Both the position numbers and the translations under genes were made by a program. From JAZRZI01 sp045601325 (GTDB taxonomy: Bacteria; Bacillota_I; Bacilli_A; RFN20; CAG-826): 51,404 nt of DNA. Each line of letters starts with the position of its first letter. Positions within the stretch are counted from its first letter, which is position 1. Below, in pieces: positions 1-8,053 of this stretch. The notes beneath the pieces were generated by a model. It was not told where the DNA came from. It ran no database searches and was given only the letters and a program-made list of their open reading frames with translations. Location of the stretch: contig JAZRZI010000003.1 in assembly GCA_045601325.1 (NCBI GenBank), positions 1 through 51,404 of the forward strand. Reading direction: 5' to 3'.

Positions 1-14
1 ACATAATCAATTCA

Positions 15-377
15 ATGTTATTTAATGCAAAATTCGAAACATTGGCTTATAAAGATGAATCTGGTTATATGATAGGCAAAGTCTTAAATGCTATTGAAAC
101 AAATGAAGGTTATAAAATTGATGTTGATATTTCTAAAGAAATAGTTTCTTGTTTCTCGAAAGAATTTGTTAACAAAGATGATATTGTTTGTGTCGCTAAG
201 ATTGGCACAACCTTATATAACGGTGATTTAGTTAATGAATTCACACTCGACAAAAATACCTATAATGCATATCTATGTAGTGAAGTATCTCTTGGCGTTA
301 GTGAAGAAAATAAAATTTTAATATTGGAAAAAGATGTTGCTATTGGTAATGACTTTTTCCATATGGAGGTAAAATAA
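15..377 (+). CDS. Hypothetical protein, possibly 5'-truncated by the window edge
   Basis: I do not recognise this 120-residue protein. It is acidic, has no membrane segment or signal peptide, and alternates short hydrophobic and charged stretches as a small beta-rich cytoplasmic protein would. The frame stays open to the left edge with no stop in the 14 preceding bases, so the ATG at 15 may not be the true start. It ends one base before the ATG of pncB, and the pncB ribosome site (GGAGG) lies inside its last codons, so the two are almost certainly co-transcribed. A link to NAD salvage is only a guess from position. Confidence 0.6.
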   Translation: MLFNAKFETLAYKDESGYMIGKVLNAIETNEGYKIDVDISKEIVSCFSKEFVNKDDIVCVAKIGTTLYNGDLVNEFTLDKNTYNAYLCSEVSLGVSEENKILILEKDVAIGNDFFHMEVK

Positions 378-378
378 T

Positions 379-1476
379 ATGACTGAAATTGAGCTTAAAG
401 AAGCTGGTAAAATTTCTCGTTTAACCAACAAAACTTTCAATTTCCCAAAACAATTAGGTGAAGGATTTTATTCTGCTAATTATTTCCTAAAGAGCAGAAA
501 AATCGTTCAAGAAAACGAACCGAACCATATTGTTACAATGCAATTCTTCCAAAGAAGAAACGATTCTATGCTTTGCGGCATAGATGAAGCCATTGCGGTG
601 TTACACACTTTTGCTGTTCACCCCGAGGAATTAGAAATAGAAGCTTTAAATGATGGCGATATCGTTCAAGATTCTGAACCAGTTTTAAAAGTAACTGGTA
701 AGTATGAAAATTTTGGTTTTTTAGAATCTGTTATTGATGGAATTTTAGCGAGAAGATCTAGCGTCGCCACCAATGTATATAACGTAATGAAAGTTATTGG
801 TGATACTCCTATTTTTTCTATGGCTGATAGACAAGATGATTTCCTCACTCAAGTTGGCGATGGCTATGCGACTTATGTTGCTGGAATTAAAAAGGTTTCA
901 ACTGATGCACAAGGATATTGGTATGGTGGAAAAGGTATGGGAACAATGCCTCACGCGCTAATACAAGTTTGTGATGGTGATGTATGCAAGGCTGCCGATA
1001 TTTATTTAAAGACATTCCCTGAAGAAAAGGTCACCGCCCTTATCGATTATCATAACAATGTAGTCCATGATTCATTGATGCTTGCTAGACATTTAGGCAA
1101 AAAGTTAAATGGCGTTCGCGTGGATACTTCGAAATCTTTAGTGGATCATTATTTTGACGATAAAGATACGAGTGATTTTGATCCTCATGGAGTGTGCAAA
1201 GAGCTCATCTTTGCTTTAAGAAAGGCATTAGACGATGAAGGATTTGACTTTGTCAAAATTACAGTTTCATCTTCTTTCTCTGCAGAAAAGATCAAAGAAT
1301 GGAAAGCTCTCAATGTCCCTGTCAGTATGTATGGAGTAGGCTCTTATTTCGTTAATAACACAACATGTGGGTTTACCGGAGATTTAGTGATGCGTGATGG
1401 TAAGCCACAAGCAAAAGAAGGAAGAGCAAATTATCCTTCTAATAGACTTAAAAAAGTTCCTTACCCAATTTATTAA
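379..1476 (+). CDS. pncB: Nicotinate phosphoribosyltransferase
   Basis: This enzyme joins nicotinate to PRPP to give nicotinate mononucleotide, the entry step of the Preiss-Handler NAD salvage route. The 365-residue length fits the short bacterial form. The family signature GTMPHALI lies near residue 190, followed by the sugar-phosphate-binding region with VRVDTS near residue 250 and a glycine-rich segment (SMYGVGSYF) near residue 315. A GGAGG ribosome site about 8 bases upstream fixes the start. It is downstream of an unknown ORF in the same unit and is followed by a hairpin terminator. Salvage of nicotinate fits a reduced genome that may not make NAD de novo, which is inference. Confidence 0.93.
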   Translation: MTEIELKEAGKISRLTNKTFNFPKQLGEGFYSANYFLKSRKIVQENEPNHIVTMQFFQRRNDSMLCGIDEAIAVLHTFAVHPEELEIEALNDGDIVQDSEPVLKVTGKYENFGFLESVIDGILARRSSVATNVYNVMKVIGDTPIFSMADRQDDFLTQVGDGYATYVAGIKKVSTDAQGYWYGGKGMGTMPHALIQVCDGDVCKAADIYLKTFPEEKVTALIDYHNNVVHDSLMLARHLGKKLNGVRVDTSKSLVDHYFDDKDTSDFDPHGVCKELIFALRKALDDEGFDFVKITVSSSFSAEKIKEWKALNVPVSMYGVGSYFVNNTTCGFTGDLVMRDGKPQAKEGRANYPSNRLKKVPYPIY

Positions 1477-1487
1477 CTTTAAAAAGA

Positions 1488-1519
1488 AAAAGGGTGCAAA
1501 TTTGAAAACGCATCCTTTT
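1488..1519 (+). terminator. Hairpin terminator after pncB
   Basis: AAAGGGTGC (to 1497) pairs with GCATCCTTTT (1510-1519) with one G.U wobble around a 12-base loop. The only U-rich tract is the 3' arm itself, so strength is uncertain. Confidence 0.5.
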
Positions 1520-1525
1520 AACTTA

Positions 1526-1558
1526 CAAAAGAAAACCACCAGTTTTGAAGTGGTGGTT
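1526..1558 (-). terminator. Intrinsic terminator of rpsD
   Basis: On the minus strand AACCACCA (1558-1551) pairs perfectly with TGGTGGTT (1541-1534) around a 9-base loop and is followed by TTCTTTTG. It lies just past the rpsD stop. Confidence 0.85.
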
Positions 1559-1569
1559 CTTGTAATCGA

Positions 1570-2178
1570 TTAAAGCTTACGGTTGTAGTATTCAACGATT
1601 TGTGATTCTGTGATATCCATTGGTAATTCTTTACGTTCAACTTCACGAATGAATTTACCTGTGAGTTTTTCAGTATCAACTTCGACCCATGCATACTTTG
1701 TTGCGACGGATGCGAGAGATTCTTTAACAACTTTTAAGTCTTGGCTACTTTCTTTAAAGGAGACGACATCTCCGATAGAAAGTAACATTGATGGGATATC
1801 AGCTTTCTTGCCGTTAACTAAGATGTGGCCGTGATTGACTAATTGCCTTGCACCTTTTCTTGTGCGAGCGAAGCCCATACGGAACACTAAGTTATCAAGA
1901 CGTGATTCTAAGAGTTTCATGAAAGCGAAACCTGTAACTTCTTTAGATGCTAACGCAATCATGAAAAGACGGCGGAATTGTCTTTCATTGACACCATACA
2001 TTTGTCTTAATTTTTGTTTTTCAATCAATTGTTTTCCATATTCGGAGTTCTTCTTTTTAGCTTTAAGAGAACCGTGTTGGCCAGGGCCATATGGACGTTT
2101 AGCAAGTTCTTTGCCTGTTTCTAATGTAGAAAAACCCAAACGACGAGATCTTTTCCAATCTGATCCAGTGTATCTCAT
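1570..2178 (-). CDS. rpsD: 30S ribosomal protein S4
   Basis: S4 is a primary 16S rRNA-binding protein of the 30S body and, in bacteria, often represses its own mRNA. The 202-residue protein has the typical opening (MRYTGSDWKRSRRLG), the KRPYGPGQHG motif near residue 28, and the S4 RNA-binding domain around residues 93-155 (ESRLDNLVFRMGFA). It lacks the N-terminal zinc-binding cysteines seen in some S4 proteins. A purine-rich GGAAAGGAAGGAAAAG tract precedes the ATG. It is a single-gene unit with its own promoter, structured leader and terminator, all visible here. Confidence 0.97.
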   Translation of the reverse strand: MRYTGSDWKRSRRLGFSTLETGKELAKRPYGPGQHGSLKAKKKNSEYGKQLIEKQKLRQMYGVNERQFRRLFMIALASKEVTGFAFMKLLESRLDNLVFRMGFARTRKGARQLVNHGHILVNGKKADIPSMLLSIGDVVSFKESSQDLKVVKESLASVATKYAWVEVDTEKLTGKFIREVERKELPMDITESQIVEYYNRKL

Positions 2179-2333
2179 GTTCTTTTCCTTCCTTTCCTTT
2201 ATTTTTTTGCAAAATAATGAATAGGTGTGAATTCCTAACTTCGGGTGTTCGATGATTTCGCCTTATAGCTTAGGTTACTATTTTTTGCTTCGAACGTCAG
2301 ACAAGTTGTATTCACATGCTGCATTACATGCAG
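2179..2333 (-). promoter_or_regulatory. Structured rpsD mRNA leader with predicted pseudoknot (S4 autoregulatory type)
   Basis: The leader of about 155 bases folds on inspection into several elements. A 5' hairpin CTGCAT-N3-ATGCAG lies at 2333-2319. A closing helix pairs 2310-2316 with 2226-2232. An internal helix pairs 2270-2274 (CCTAA on the RNA) with 2234-2238 (TTAGG). GTTCGA (2295-2290) pairs with TCGAAC (2252-2247) and crosses the internal helix, forming a pseudoknot. Known biology: S4 represses its own synthesis through leader mRNAs in Firmicutes, and its E. coli alpha-operon target is a pseudoknot. I infer that this leader does the same job; I could not test it against a covariance model. 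Confidence 0.6.
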
Positions 2334-2338
2334 TTAAT

Positions 2339-2367
2339 ACTATATAGAAAATAAACTTCTCAGTCAA
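2339..2367 (-). promoter_or_regulatory. Sigma-A promoter of rpsD
   Basis: TTGACT (2367-2362), a 17-base spacer, then TATAGT (2344-2339). The expected start near 2332 falls exactly at the leader's first hairpin. Confidence 0.88.
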
Positions 2368-2587
2368 TAATATTTTTCGTTATTTTTTAACATTACATTT
2401 CATCTTTATCCATAAGGATAATATTGATTTTTTTTCATTTGAATTTTTATAAGTGCTTTTCAGTTAAAATTTTTTTTAACTAAAACCCTTAAATTTGGAC
2501 ATAAAACCTATTACAATATTTATACTTGATATAGGCAAGTACATTTTAATGTAGAGACAAATATAGACATAGAATAGAGGAAAGCAT
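2368..2587. other. AT-rich non-coding stretch upstream of ezrA
   Basis: Together with the rpsD leader and promoter this makes a 409-base gap without genes. I see no ORF. It holds a perfect inverted repeat AGTTAAAA-TTTT-TTTTAACT at 2462-2481 and a small hairpin TTATCC-ATAA-GGATAA at 2405-2420. The ezrA promoter is not clear: a TATACT box at 2521-2526 and TTGATA at 2526-2531 are weak candidates without a well-spaced partner. Confidence 0.5.
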
Positions 2588-4318
2588 ATGAATATTTTAA
2601 ATAGTGCAGGAAACAAATTACCATTAATCATAGGAATAATTGCAGGCATAGTTGTCTTCCTTGTTTTGCTTTTTCTATTATTCCATTTTGTTATTTCTCG
2701 TCTCTCTGTTAAAAAACAAGTTAAAGAATTTGAAAATAAATTTGCGTACTTAGATGGCTTGCTCACAGGTCAAGACGCTCAACATATTCATAGATTAGAA
2801 TCCATTAGTAGAACCAATCTTTTATACACTGATAAATATACTGAATATTCAACTCGTTTTAAGGAAATTCACGAAGGCGAAGACAAATATGTTGAATCTT
2901 GTATTAAACAATTAAGAGCAAGAATTAATGATAAACAATTCAAAAACATTAAACCTGTTTTAGAAGATACAAGAAAAACCCTTGGTGATTTTGAAAATTC
3001 TGTCAATGCACTTGACAGTGAACTTTATGCGATTATTAAGCCTGAACAAGAATCAAGAAGTAATATTCTTTCTTTAAAAGAAAGATTTAGAGATGTTAAA
3101 CAAATGTATTATAACAACATCAGTTCATTAGAGCTTTGTGAATCTAAATTCATGGAAGCTTTTGAAAAGATGGAAGATGAGTTCAAAGCTTATGATGAAT
3201 TAGTGGAAGGCGCTGAATACGATGAAGCTGGTTCTATGATGGCAAATATTGATGCAATTATCCGTGCGTTAGGTAATGCCTTATTTGAGCTCCCTAACTT
3301 ATGCGTTTTAGCAAACACTGTAATCCCAAATCAAATTAAAGAAATCATTTCCGAATATCAAATAGTCGAAAAAACTGGCGTACCTGTTTTCAACATTAAA
3401 TTTAGACAACATGTTGATGACTGGAGCAACTCCTTAGCGTTCATCAGAAAAGAATTATCAAATTTAAAACACACCGGTCTCATGGAAAAATTAGACGCTA
3501 TTAGAAGTGATATTGAAGCAGTTAGAAGAAAAATTAATAGTGAAAGCAATGATAAAGTGGAGTTTGAGAACGATTCAAAAGAACTTTACGCAAAAGTTAT
3601 CGAGCTTGAAAAGAACTATGTTAAGATTTCTGGAATCATTCCCGTTCTTAAAGAAAGATACATTGTTACCAAAGAAAAAGAAAACGAGATTGAATCTTTA
3701 AAACAATCAATCAACGATTTAACTTCATCAAGAAGAAATCTTGATAATTATGTTCATAGTGAAACCAAACAACCTTATAGCATCCTTAAAGAAAAACTTG
3801 ATGATTTAAGAAAAGACTATGAACAAAGTGACAACGGTGTTAAACAATTCTTGAAATACATTCAAACTTTGAAATCTGATTGTGAAGAAGCTAGTGAAAT
3901 GATTGTAATATACAATCATCATACAAAAGAAGTGGAGTCTTCACTAAGAACAATGGACATTCAAACTTTAAAGGATACTTATCAACCACAAATCGATTTA
4001 GTTTATGAAGAATTAAATGATTTATATGATCTATTATCCGCAAAGCCAACTAATGTTGATGATGTTAATAGCAAATTAGAAGAATTAAAACGTATTGCAA
4101 ATGAGCTTTTTGATGAGTTGGATGGAAAGATTAGAACTGAACAATTGGCGGAATCTGCAATTCTTTACGCAAATAGAGATAGACTTCAACAAAGCGATGT
4201 TAATCAACAGCTTTGCGTATTAGAAAAGGCATTCTTTGAAGGTGATTTTGAAAACGTTTATCACCAAGCAACTGCTATTTACCGCAGCAAACACGTTGAG
4301 GAAAATAATGGCAAATAA
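2588..4318 (+). CDS. ezrA: Septation ring formation regulator EzrA
   Basis: EzrA is a membrane-anchored, spectrin-like negative regulator and organiser of the FtsZ ring in Firmicutes. The 576-residue protein has a short N-terminus, one membrane helix at about residues 12-36 and then a long, highly charged, mostly helical coiled-coil cytoplasmic region, the EzrA layout at its usual size (about 570). GAGGAAAG precedes the ATG. It overlaps the next gene by 11 bases and is followed by the desulfurase and thiI, the same order as ezrA-nifZ-thiI in Bacillus subtilis, which strongly supports the call. Because this genome also has FtsZ and FtsA, EzrA is a likely second membrane tether of the ring. Confidence 0.9.
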   Translation: MNILNSAGNKLPLIIGIIAGIVVFLVLLFLLFHFVISRLSVKKQVKEFENKFAYLDGLLTGQDAQHIHRLESISRTNLLYTDKYTEYSTRFKEIHEGEDKYVESCIKQLRARINDKQFKNIKPVLEDTRKTLGDFENSVNALDSELYAIIKPEQESRSNILSLKERFRDVKQMYYNNISSLELCESKFMEAFEKMEDEFKAYDELVEGAEYDEAGSMMANIDAIIRALGNALFELPNLCVLANTVIPNQIKEIISEYQIVEKTGVPVFNIKFRQHVDDWSNSLAFIRKELSNLKHTGLMEKLDAIRSDIEAVRRKINSESNDKVEFENDSKELYAKVIELEKNYVKISGIIPVLKERYIVTKEKENEIESLKQSINDLTSSRRNLDNYVHSETKQPYSILKEKLDDLRKDYEQSDNGVKQFLKYIQTLKSDCEEASEMIVIYNHHTKEVESSLRTMDIQTLKDTYQPQIDLVYEELNDLYDLLSAKPTNVDDVNSKLEELKRIANELFDELDGKIRTEQLAESAILYANRDRLQQSDVNQQLCVLEKAFFEGDFENVYHQATAIYRSKHVEENNGK

Positions 4319-5450
4319 ACTGATTTATTTAGATAATGCAGCTACTACTAGTGTTAATCCTGAAGTCTTAAAGACTTATATCCAAGTTGTTGAAACATAT
4401 TTCGCTAATCCTAGCAGCATTCATTTCGAAGGACAAAAGTCCGCTAGATTATTAGACAAAGCAAGAGAACAAATTGTCTCTTGTTTTAAACTTCCTTCTC
4501 ATACTTGTATTTTTACTAGTGGCGCAACCGAGTCTAATAACTTAGCTTTAAAAGGAGTGGCGTTGCGTTATAACTCTAGAGGTAAACATATTATTGTTAG
4601 CAATGTTGAGCATCCTTCAATATTAGAAACAGCAAAGCAATTGCAGGAATATTTCGGCTTTGAAGTTACTTATTTGCCCGTTAATAATTTTGGATGTGTA
4701 TCTTCAGATACACTTAAATCCGCAATTAGAGATGATACTCTATTAGTGTCAATTATGGCGGTGAATAATGAAACAGGTGCGATAAACCCAATCGAAGAAG
4801 TCGCTAAACTTTTAAAGCAATACCCAAAAATCATTTTCCATGTTGATGCTACGCAGGCTGTTGGCAAAATCGATATTAACTATAAAGATGTTGATTTAAT
4901 CTCATACTCAGGACATAAGATTCATTGTTTAAACGGATGTGGTGCATTATTAAAAAGAAATAATATTGAACTTATTCCAGTTTTATCTGGTGGTGGTCAA
5001 GAATTTGGACTAAGAAGTGGCACAAATGACGTTGCGTTAGCGGCTAGTTTAGCGAAAGCTACTCGTTTAGCGTGTGAAACGTTAAAAACAAATTTTGACT
5101 ATGTCATGAATTTATATAAAGAAATAAAAGACTATTTTGAAAATAATAAGGAATTATACGATATTAATTCATATTCATCTTTGAATCCTTATATCTTAAA
5201 CTTCTCGCTAAAGACTAAAAAAGCCAGTGTTGTCGTTGAAGGACTCAGCAACGAAAACATTATGGTAAGTTCTATTTCCGCTTGCCATTCTAAAGGTGAA
5301 CCTATCAGCGAAGTTATTAAAGCTATGGGCAAAGACGAGCATAGTTATAGAAACACAATAAGGGTGTCTTTTGATAAGAGCAATACCTTGGATGATATAA
5401 GGACATTTATATCAACATTAGATAGAATTGTTAGAGGCATTAAACAATGA
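4308..5450 (+). CDS. nifZ: Cysteine desulfurase (NifS/IscS family), partner of ThiI
   Basis: This PLP enzyme takes sulfur from cysteine as a persulfide, here most likely for tRNA 4-thiouridine made by ThiI next door. The start MANKLIYLDNAATT at 4308 has GAGGA just upstream and gives 380 residues; a longer in-frame start at 4236 is inside ezrA and would add a tail without homology. ATESNNLALKG, HVDATQAVGK and the PLP lysine in SGHK (about residue 204) are present. The catalytic cysteine is C326 in SISACHS, where the family often has SACSTG. It overlaps ezrA by 11 bases and thiI by an ATGA junction, so translation is probably coupled. Confidence 0.92.
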   Translation: MANKLIYLDNAATTSVNPEVLKTYIQVVETYFANPSSIHFEGQKSARLLDKAREQIVSCFKLPSHTCIFTSGATESNNLALKGVALRYNSRGKHIIVSNVEHPSILETAKQLQEYFGFEVTYLPVNNFGCVSSDTLKSAIRDDTLLVSIMAVNNETGAINPIEEVAKLLKQYPKIIFHVDATQAVGKIDINYKDVDLISYSGHKIHCLNGCGALLKRNNIELIPVLSGGGQEFGLRSGTNDVALAASLAKATRLACETLKTNFDYVMNLYKEIKDYFENNKELYDINSYSSLNPYILNFSLKTKKASVVVEGLSNENIMVSSISACHSKGEPISEVIKAMGKDEHSYRNTIRVSFDKSNTLDDIRTFISTLDRIVRGIKQ

Positions 5451-6634
5451 TAACTTATGACCATATTATGGTTCGTTTCGGCGAACTTTCTACAAAAGGC
5501 AAAAACAAGATGGATTTTATTCGCACCCTCGCGGATAATATTCGTCGTGTTTTAATAGATAATAAAAGCATCAAAATAGATGTTAGATATGATCACATTT
5601 ACATTTCTTTAAATGGCGAAAATTATGAGCCTATTATGAGAGAACTCCAAGATATAAGCGGTATCCACGCTTTATCATTGGTGCATAAATGCGATAAAGA
5701 TATCGAAGTTATTAAAACTGACTCTCTTGAATTAATCAAATTAGAAGAAGGAAAAACTTTTAAAGTAAAGGCTAAAAGAAGCGATAAGAAGTATCCTATA
5801 TGTTCGGACGACATAACTAGAATAGTGGCCACAGTTGTTTTGAAAAACACTGACTTTAAAGTTGATGTTCATAATCCTGATGTAATGCTTAATGTTGAAG
5901 TCAGAGATGAAGCTGCCTATATCTTTACTAATACGTACGCGGGTGCAGGCGGGTACCCACTAGGCGTAGGCGGTAAAACCATGCATATGTTATCAGGCGG
6001 AATTGATTCACCTGTTGCAGCTTACTTAATGATGAAAAGAGGTGTTAGCATTGAATGCATTCATTTTGCTTCCCCTCCATACACTCAACAGGCAGTCATT
6101 TATAAACTTGTTGATTTACTTAAAAAATTAAATAAATATCAACCTAGAATTAGACTTCACATCATTCCTTTTACAAAAATTCAAGAAGCTATCTATGATA
6201 AAGTTCCTGAAAGTTATTGCATTACAGTGATGAGAAGAATGATGTTTAGACTCGCAGATAGATTAGCGAGACGTAGAAAATGTCCAGTTATATCAACCGG
6301 TGAATCTGTCGGACAAGTTGCTAGTCAAACACTTCAATCTATGAATGTTATTAATGCTGTAACTAATATGCCAGTTATACGTCCATGCGCAACATTAGAT
6401 AAAAACGACATAATTAAAATTGCAAAGAAAATCGATACATTTGAAATTTCTATTAGGCCTTATGAGGATTGCTGCACAATATTTACTCCAAAAGCACCTA
6501 AAACAGCCCCTCATATGGACGAAGTATTAAAATACGAGGAATTATTCGACTTTGAAACTTTGATAAATGATGCGGTCAATAATATTGAAGTAAAGTTTAT
6601 CGATGAAAACTATATTGAAGATGAACTTCTTTAA
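5447..6634 (+). CDS. thiI: tRNA uracil-4-sulfurtransferase ThiI
   Basis: ThiI adenylates U8 of tRNA and transfers sulfur to give 4-thiouridine; in some bacteria it also serves thiamine synthesis. At 395 residues it has an N-terminal ferredoxin-like and THUMP region (about 1-165) and a PP-loop ATPase domain with SGGIDSP at residues 183-189. It stops where the rhodanese domain of E. coli ThiI would begin, as in Bacillus-type short ThiI that takes sulfur directly from its dedicated desulfurase. It overlaps that desulfurase by four bases (ATGA) and is followed by a strong terminator. Confidence 0.95.
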   Translation: MITYDHIMVRFGELSTKGKNKMDFIRTLADNIRRVLIDNKSIKIDVRYDHIYISLNGENYEPIMRELQDISGIHALSLVHKCDKDIEVIKTDSLELIKLEEGKTFKVKAKRSDKKYPICSDDITRIVATVVLKNTDFKVDVHNPDVMLNVEVRDEAAYIFTNTYAGAGGYPLGVGGKTMHMLSGGIDSPVAAYLMMKRGVSIECIHFASPPYTQQAVIYKLVDLLKKLNKYQPRIRLHIIPFTKIQEAIYDKVPESYCITVMRRMMFRLADRLARRRKCPVISTGESVGQVASQTLQSMNVINAVTNMPVIRPCATLDKNDIIKIAKKIDTFEISIRPYEDCCTIFTPKAPKTAPHMDEVLKYEELFDFETLINDAVNNIEVKFIDENYIEDELL

Positions 6635-6639
6635 ATGAA

Positions 6640-6672
6640 AAAAGTTCCCAAACTGGAACTTTTCATTTTTAA
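6640..6672. terminator. Bidirectional terminator between thiI and rplT
   Basis: AAAAGTTCC (6640-6648) pairs with GGAACTTTT (6655-6663) around six bases. It is flanked by ATTTTT on the right and by A-runs on the left that read as T-runs on the minus strand, so it can serve both convergent units. Confidence 0.85.
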
Positions 6673-6689
6673 AGAAGCTAATGAATTAA

Positions 6690-7046
6690 TTACTTAACGT
6701 TCTTTTTAGCAAGCTTCACTAAATCTGTGAATGCTTTAGGATCGTTAATAGCTAATTCTGAAAGCATTTTACGATTGACGTTGACGTTAGCAACTTTTAA
6801 TCCATACATAAATTTGCTGTAGGAAATGTCGTTTAAACGGCAAGCTGCGTTAATACGTCTAATCCATAATTTGCGGTAATCTCTTTTAATTAAGCGACGA
6901 TCAATGTATGCGTAGCGTAAGCTGTGCATAACTTGTTCTTTAGCTGTTTTAAAGAGTAAGTGTTTGCTTCCGAAGTAACCAGAAGCTCTTTTTAAAACTC
7001 TTTTACGACGTGCGTGTGTGACTGTGCCACCTTTAACTCTAGCCAT
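6690..7046 (-). CDS. rplT: 50S ribosomal protein L20
   Basis: L20 is an early 23S rRNA-binding assembly protein and the known autoregulator of the infC-rpmI-rplT operon. The 118-residue length is standard, the start MARVKGGTVTHARRKRVL is the conserved basic tail, and the C-terminal domain (residues 60-118, with RKLWIRRINAACR) is the part known to bind mRNA. It is the last gene of the operon, 14 bases after rpmI. GAGGTAACTAGT precedes the ATG. The leader upstream of infC is its probable control site. Confidence 0.97.
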   Translation of the reverse strand: MARVKGGTVTHARRKRVLKRASGYFGSKHLLFKTAKEQVMHSLRYAYIDRRLIKRDYRKLWIRRINAACRLNDISYSKFMYGLKVANVNVNRKMLSELAINDPKAFTDLVKLAKKNVK

Positions 7047-7060
7047 TACTAGTTACCTCC

Positions 7061-7255
7061 TTACTTAACGATGAGGAACTTAATTCTCTTGTAGTCAGTT
7101 GAATGGACAACTGCACTCTTCATTAAGTGTCTCTTTTGTTTTGTTGTTTTGTGTGGGGCTAAGTGAGATCTGTAAGCATGACCTCTGATGATTTTTCCAG
7201 AGCCTGAAATTTTAATACGTTTCATTAAAGCTCTTTTGCTTTTCATTTTTGGCAT
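7061..7255 (-). CDS. rpmI: 50S ribosomal protein L35
   Basis: L35 is a small basic protein of the large subunit. The protein has 64 residues, starts MPKMKSKRALMKRIKISGSGK and is lysine/arginine rich throughout, all typical. It sits between infC and rplT as in most bacteria, with 17 bases to infC and a GGAGGAAAAAA ribosome site. Confidence 0.96.
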   Translation of the reverse strand: MPKMKSKRALMKRIKISGSGKIIRGHAYRSHLAPHKTTKQKRHLMKSAVVHSTDYKRIKFLIVK

Positions 7256-7272
7256 AATTTTTTCCTCCTACT

Positions 7273-7833
7273 TTATTTCTTTTTTGGCGCTAGGATAGCA
7301 ATTAACCATTTGCCATCCATAGACGCTGGTTTTTCGATGACCGCAAGGCCATTGACTAATTCGATGAATTTATCTAAGGCTTCTTGACCAACTTCAATGT
7401 GAGTCATTTGACGTCCTCTAAATCTAACACCGACTTTAACTTTATTACCTTCTTCTAAGAATTTCATTGCAGCCTTTGCCTTGGTTTCCATATCATGAAG
7501 ACCAATTTGTGGCGTTAATTGAATTTCTTTTACTTCGATAATGTGTTGATTCTTTTTAGCTTCTTTTGCTTTCTTTTGTTGCTCATAACGATACTTGTTG
7601 TAATTAATAATCTTACAAACAGGTGGCTGAGCATTTGGCGCGACACAAAGCAAATCTAAATCTAGTTCATTTGCCTTTAATTGCGCTTCACGCGATGTCA
7701 TGATTCCTAATTGTTCGCCATTAGGACCTACAAGTCTAACTTGTGGGAAACGAATGTACTCGTTAATTAAATCAGTTGGTTGTTTTCCATTTGGTTTTTG
7801 TTTTCCAAATTGATTGTTGTTGCCGTTATAGAT
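7273..7833 (-). CDS. infC: Translation initiation factor IF-3, non-AUG start
   Basis: IF-3 binds the 30S subunit, prevents premature 50S joining and checks the start codon. The protein carries the N-domain (LINEYIRFPQVRL, GPNGEQLGIM), the lysine-rich linker with YEQQKKAKEAKKN, and the C-domain ending WLIAILAPKKK. No ATG exists before the conserved N-domain. A perfect AAAGGAG at 7849-7843 is followed at 8 bases by an in-frame ATC (7833-7831), with ATA at two bases as a closer option; a GTG at 7842 overlaps the Shine-Dalgarno and is too close to be used. I choose ATC, giving 186 residues. Rare start codons (AUU and relatives) are the rule for infC and allow IF-3 to repress itself. An extra 20-residue Asn/Lys/Gln-rich N-terminus precedes the usual first residues. 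Confidence 0.9.
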   Translation of the reverse strand: MYNGNNNQFGKQKPNGKQPTDLINEYIRFPQVRLVGPNGEQLGIMTSREAQLKANELDLDLLCVAPNAQPPVCKIINYNKYRYEQQKKAKEAKKNQHIIEVKEIQLTPQIGLHDMETKAKAAMKFLEEGNKVKVGVRFRGRQMTHIEVGQEALDKFIELVNGLAVIEKPASMDGKWLIAILAPKKK

Positions 7834-7842
7834 AAATATCAC

Positions 7843-7973
7843 TCCTTTTTGTCAAAAAAACGGATGCGCAATGCACCCGTTAACAAATCTAGCCCTAGAG
7901 ATGTAGCGTTAGCCAACCAATATATTTCGGTCTGGCGAGAAGCGGGTGCCTCTGCTTTCTACTGTTTTTTGCG
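7843..7973 (-). promoter_or_regulatory. infC-rpmI-rplT leader with terminator and competing pairing (L20-type)
   Basis: The leader of about 130 bases contains two mutually exclusive pairings. GCACCCG (minus strand, 7949-7943) can pair perfectly with CGGGTGC (7879-7873). The same CGGGTGC otherwise forms the 5' arm of a terminator hairpin with GCATCCG (7867-7861), followed by seven U. A local hairpin AGAGGC-ACCC-GCTTCT and a GCCAGACC/GGTTGGC helix fill the middle. Known biology: in Firmicutes L20 binds this leader and causes transcription attenuation. Operon content and architecture match; I did not run the family model. Confidence 0.75.
7854..7881 (-). terminator. Attenuator terminator inside the infC leader
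   Basis: On the minus strand AACGGGTGC and GCATCCGTT form a nine-pair stem with one G.U around ATTGC, followed by TTTTTT. It lies upstream of the infC ribosome site, so read-through decides expression of the operon. Confidence 0.8.
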
Positions 7974-7979
7974 AGAATT

Positions 7980-8008
7980 ATATTATCATTGATAATGATA
8001 TGTGTCAA
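7980..8008 (-). promoter_or_regulatory. Strong sigma-A promoter of infC operon
   Basis: A perfect -35 TTGACA (8008-8003), 17-base spacer, and -10 TAATAT (7985-7980). It starts directly after the U-tract of the thrS terminator. Confidence 0.93.
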
Positions 8009-8031
8009 CAAAAAAGATGACAAATGTCATC
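8009..8031 (-). terminator. Intrinsic terminator of thrS
   Basis: On the minus strand GATGACA-TT-TGTCATC is a perfect seven-pair hairpin followed by TTTTTTG, 22 bases after the thrS stop. Confidence 0.88.
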
Positions 8032-8053
8032 CTTTCTTGATAGCTATAAATTA

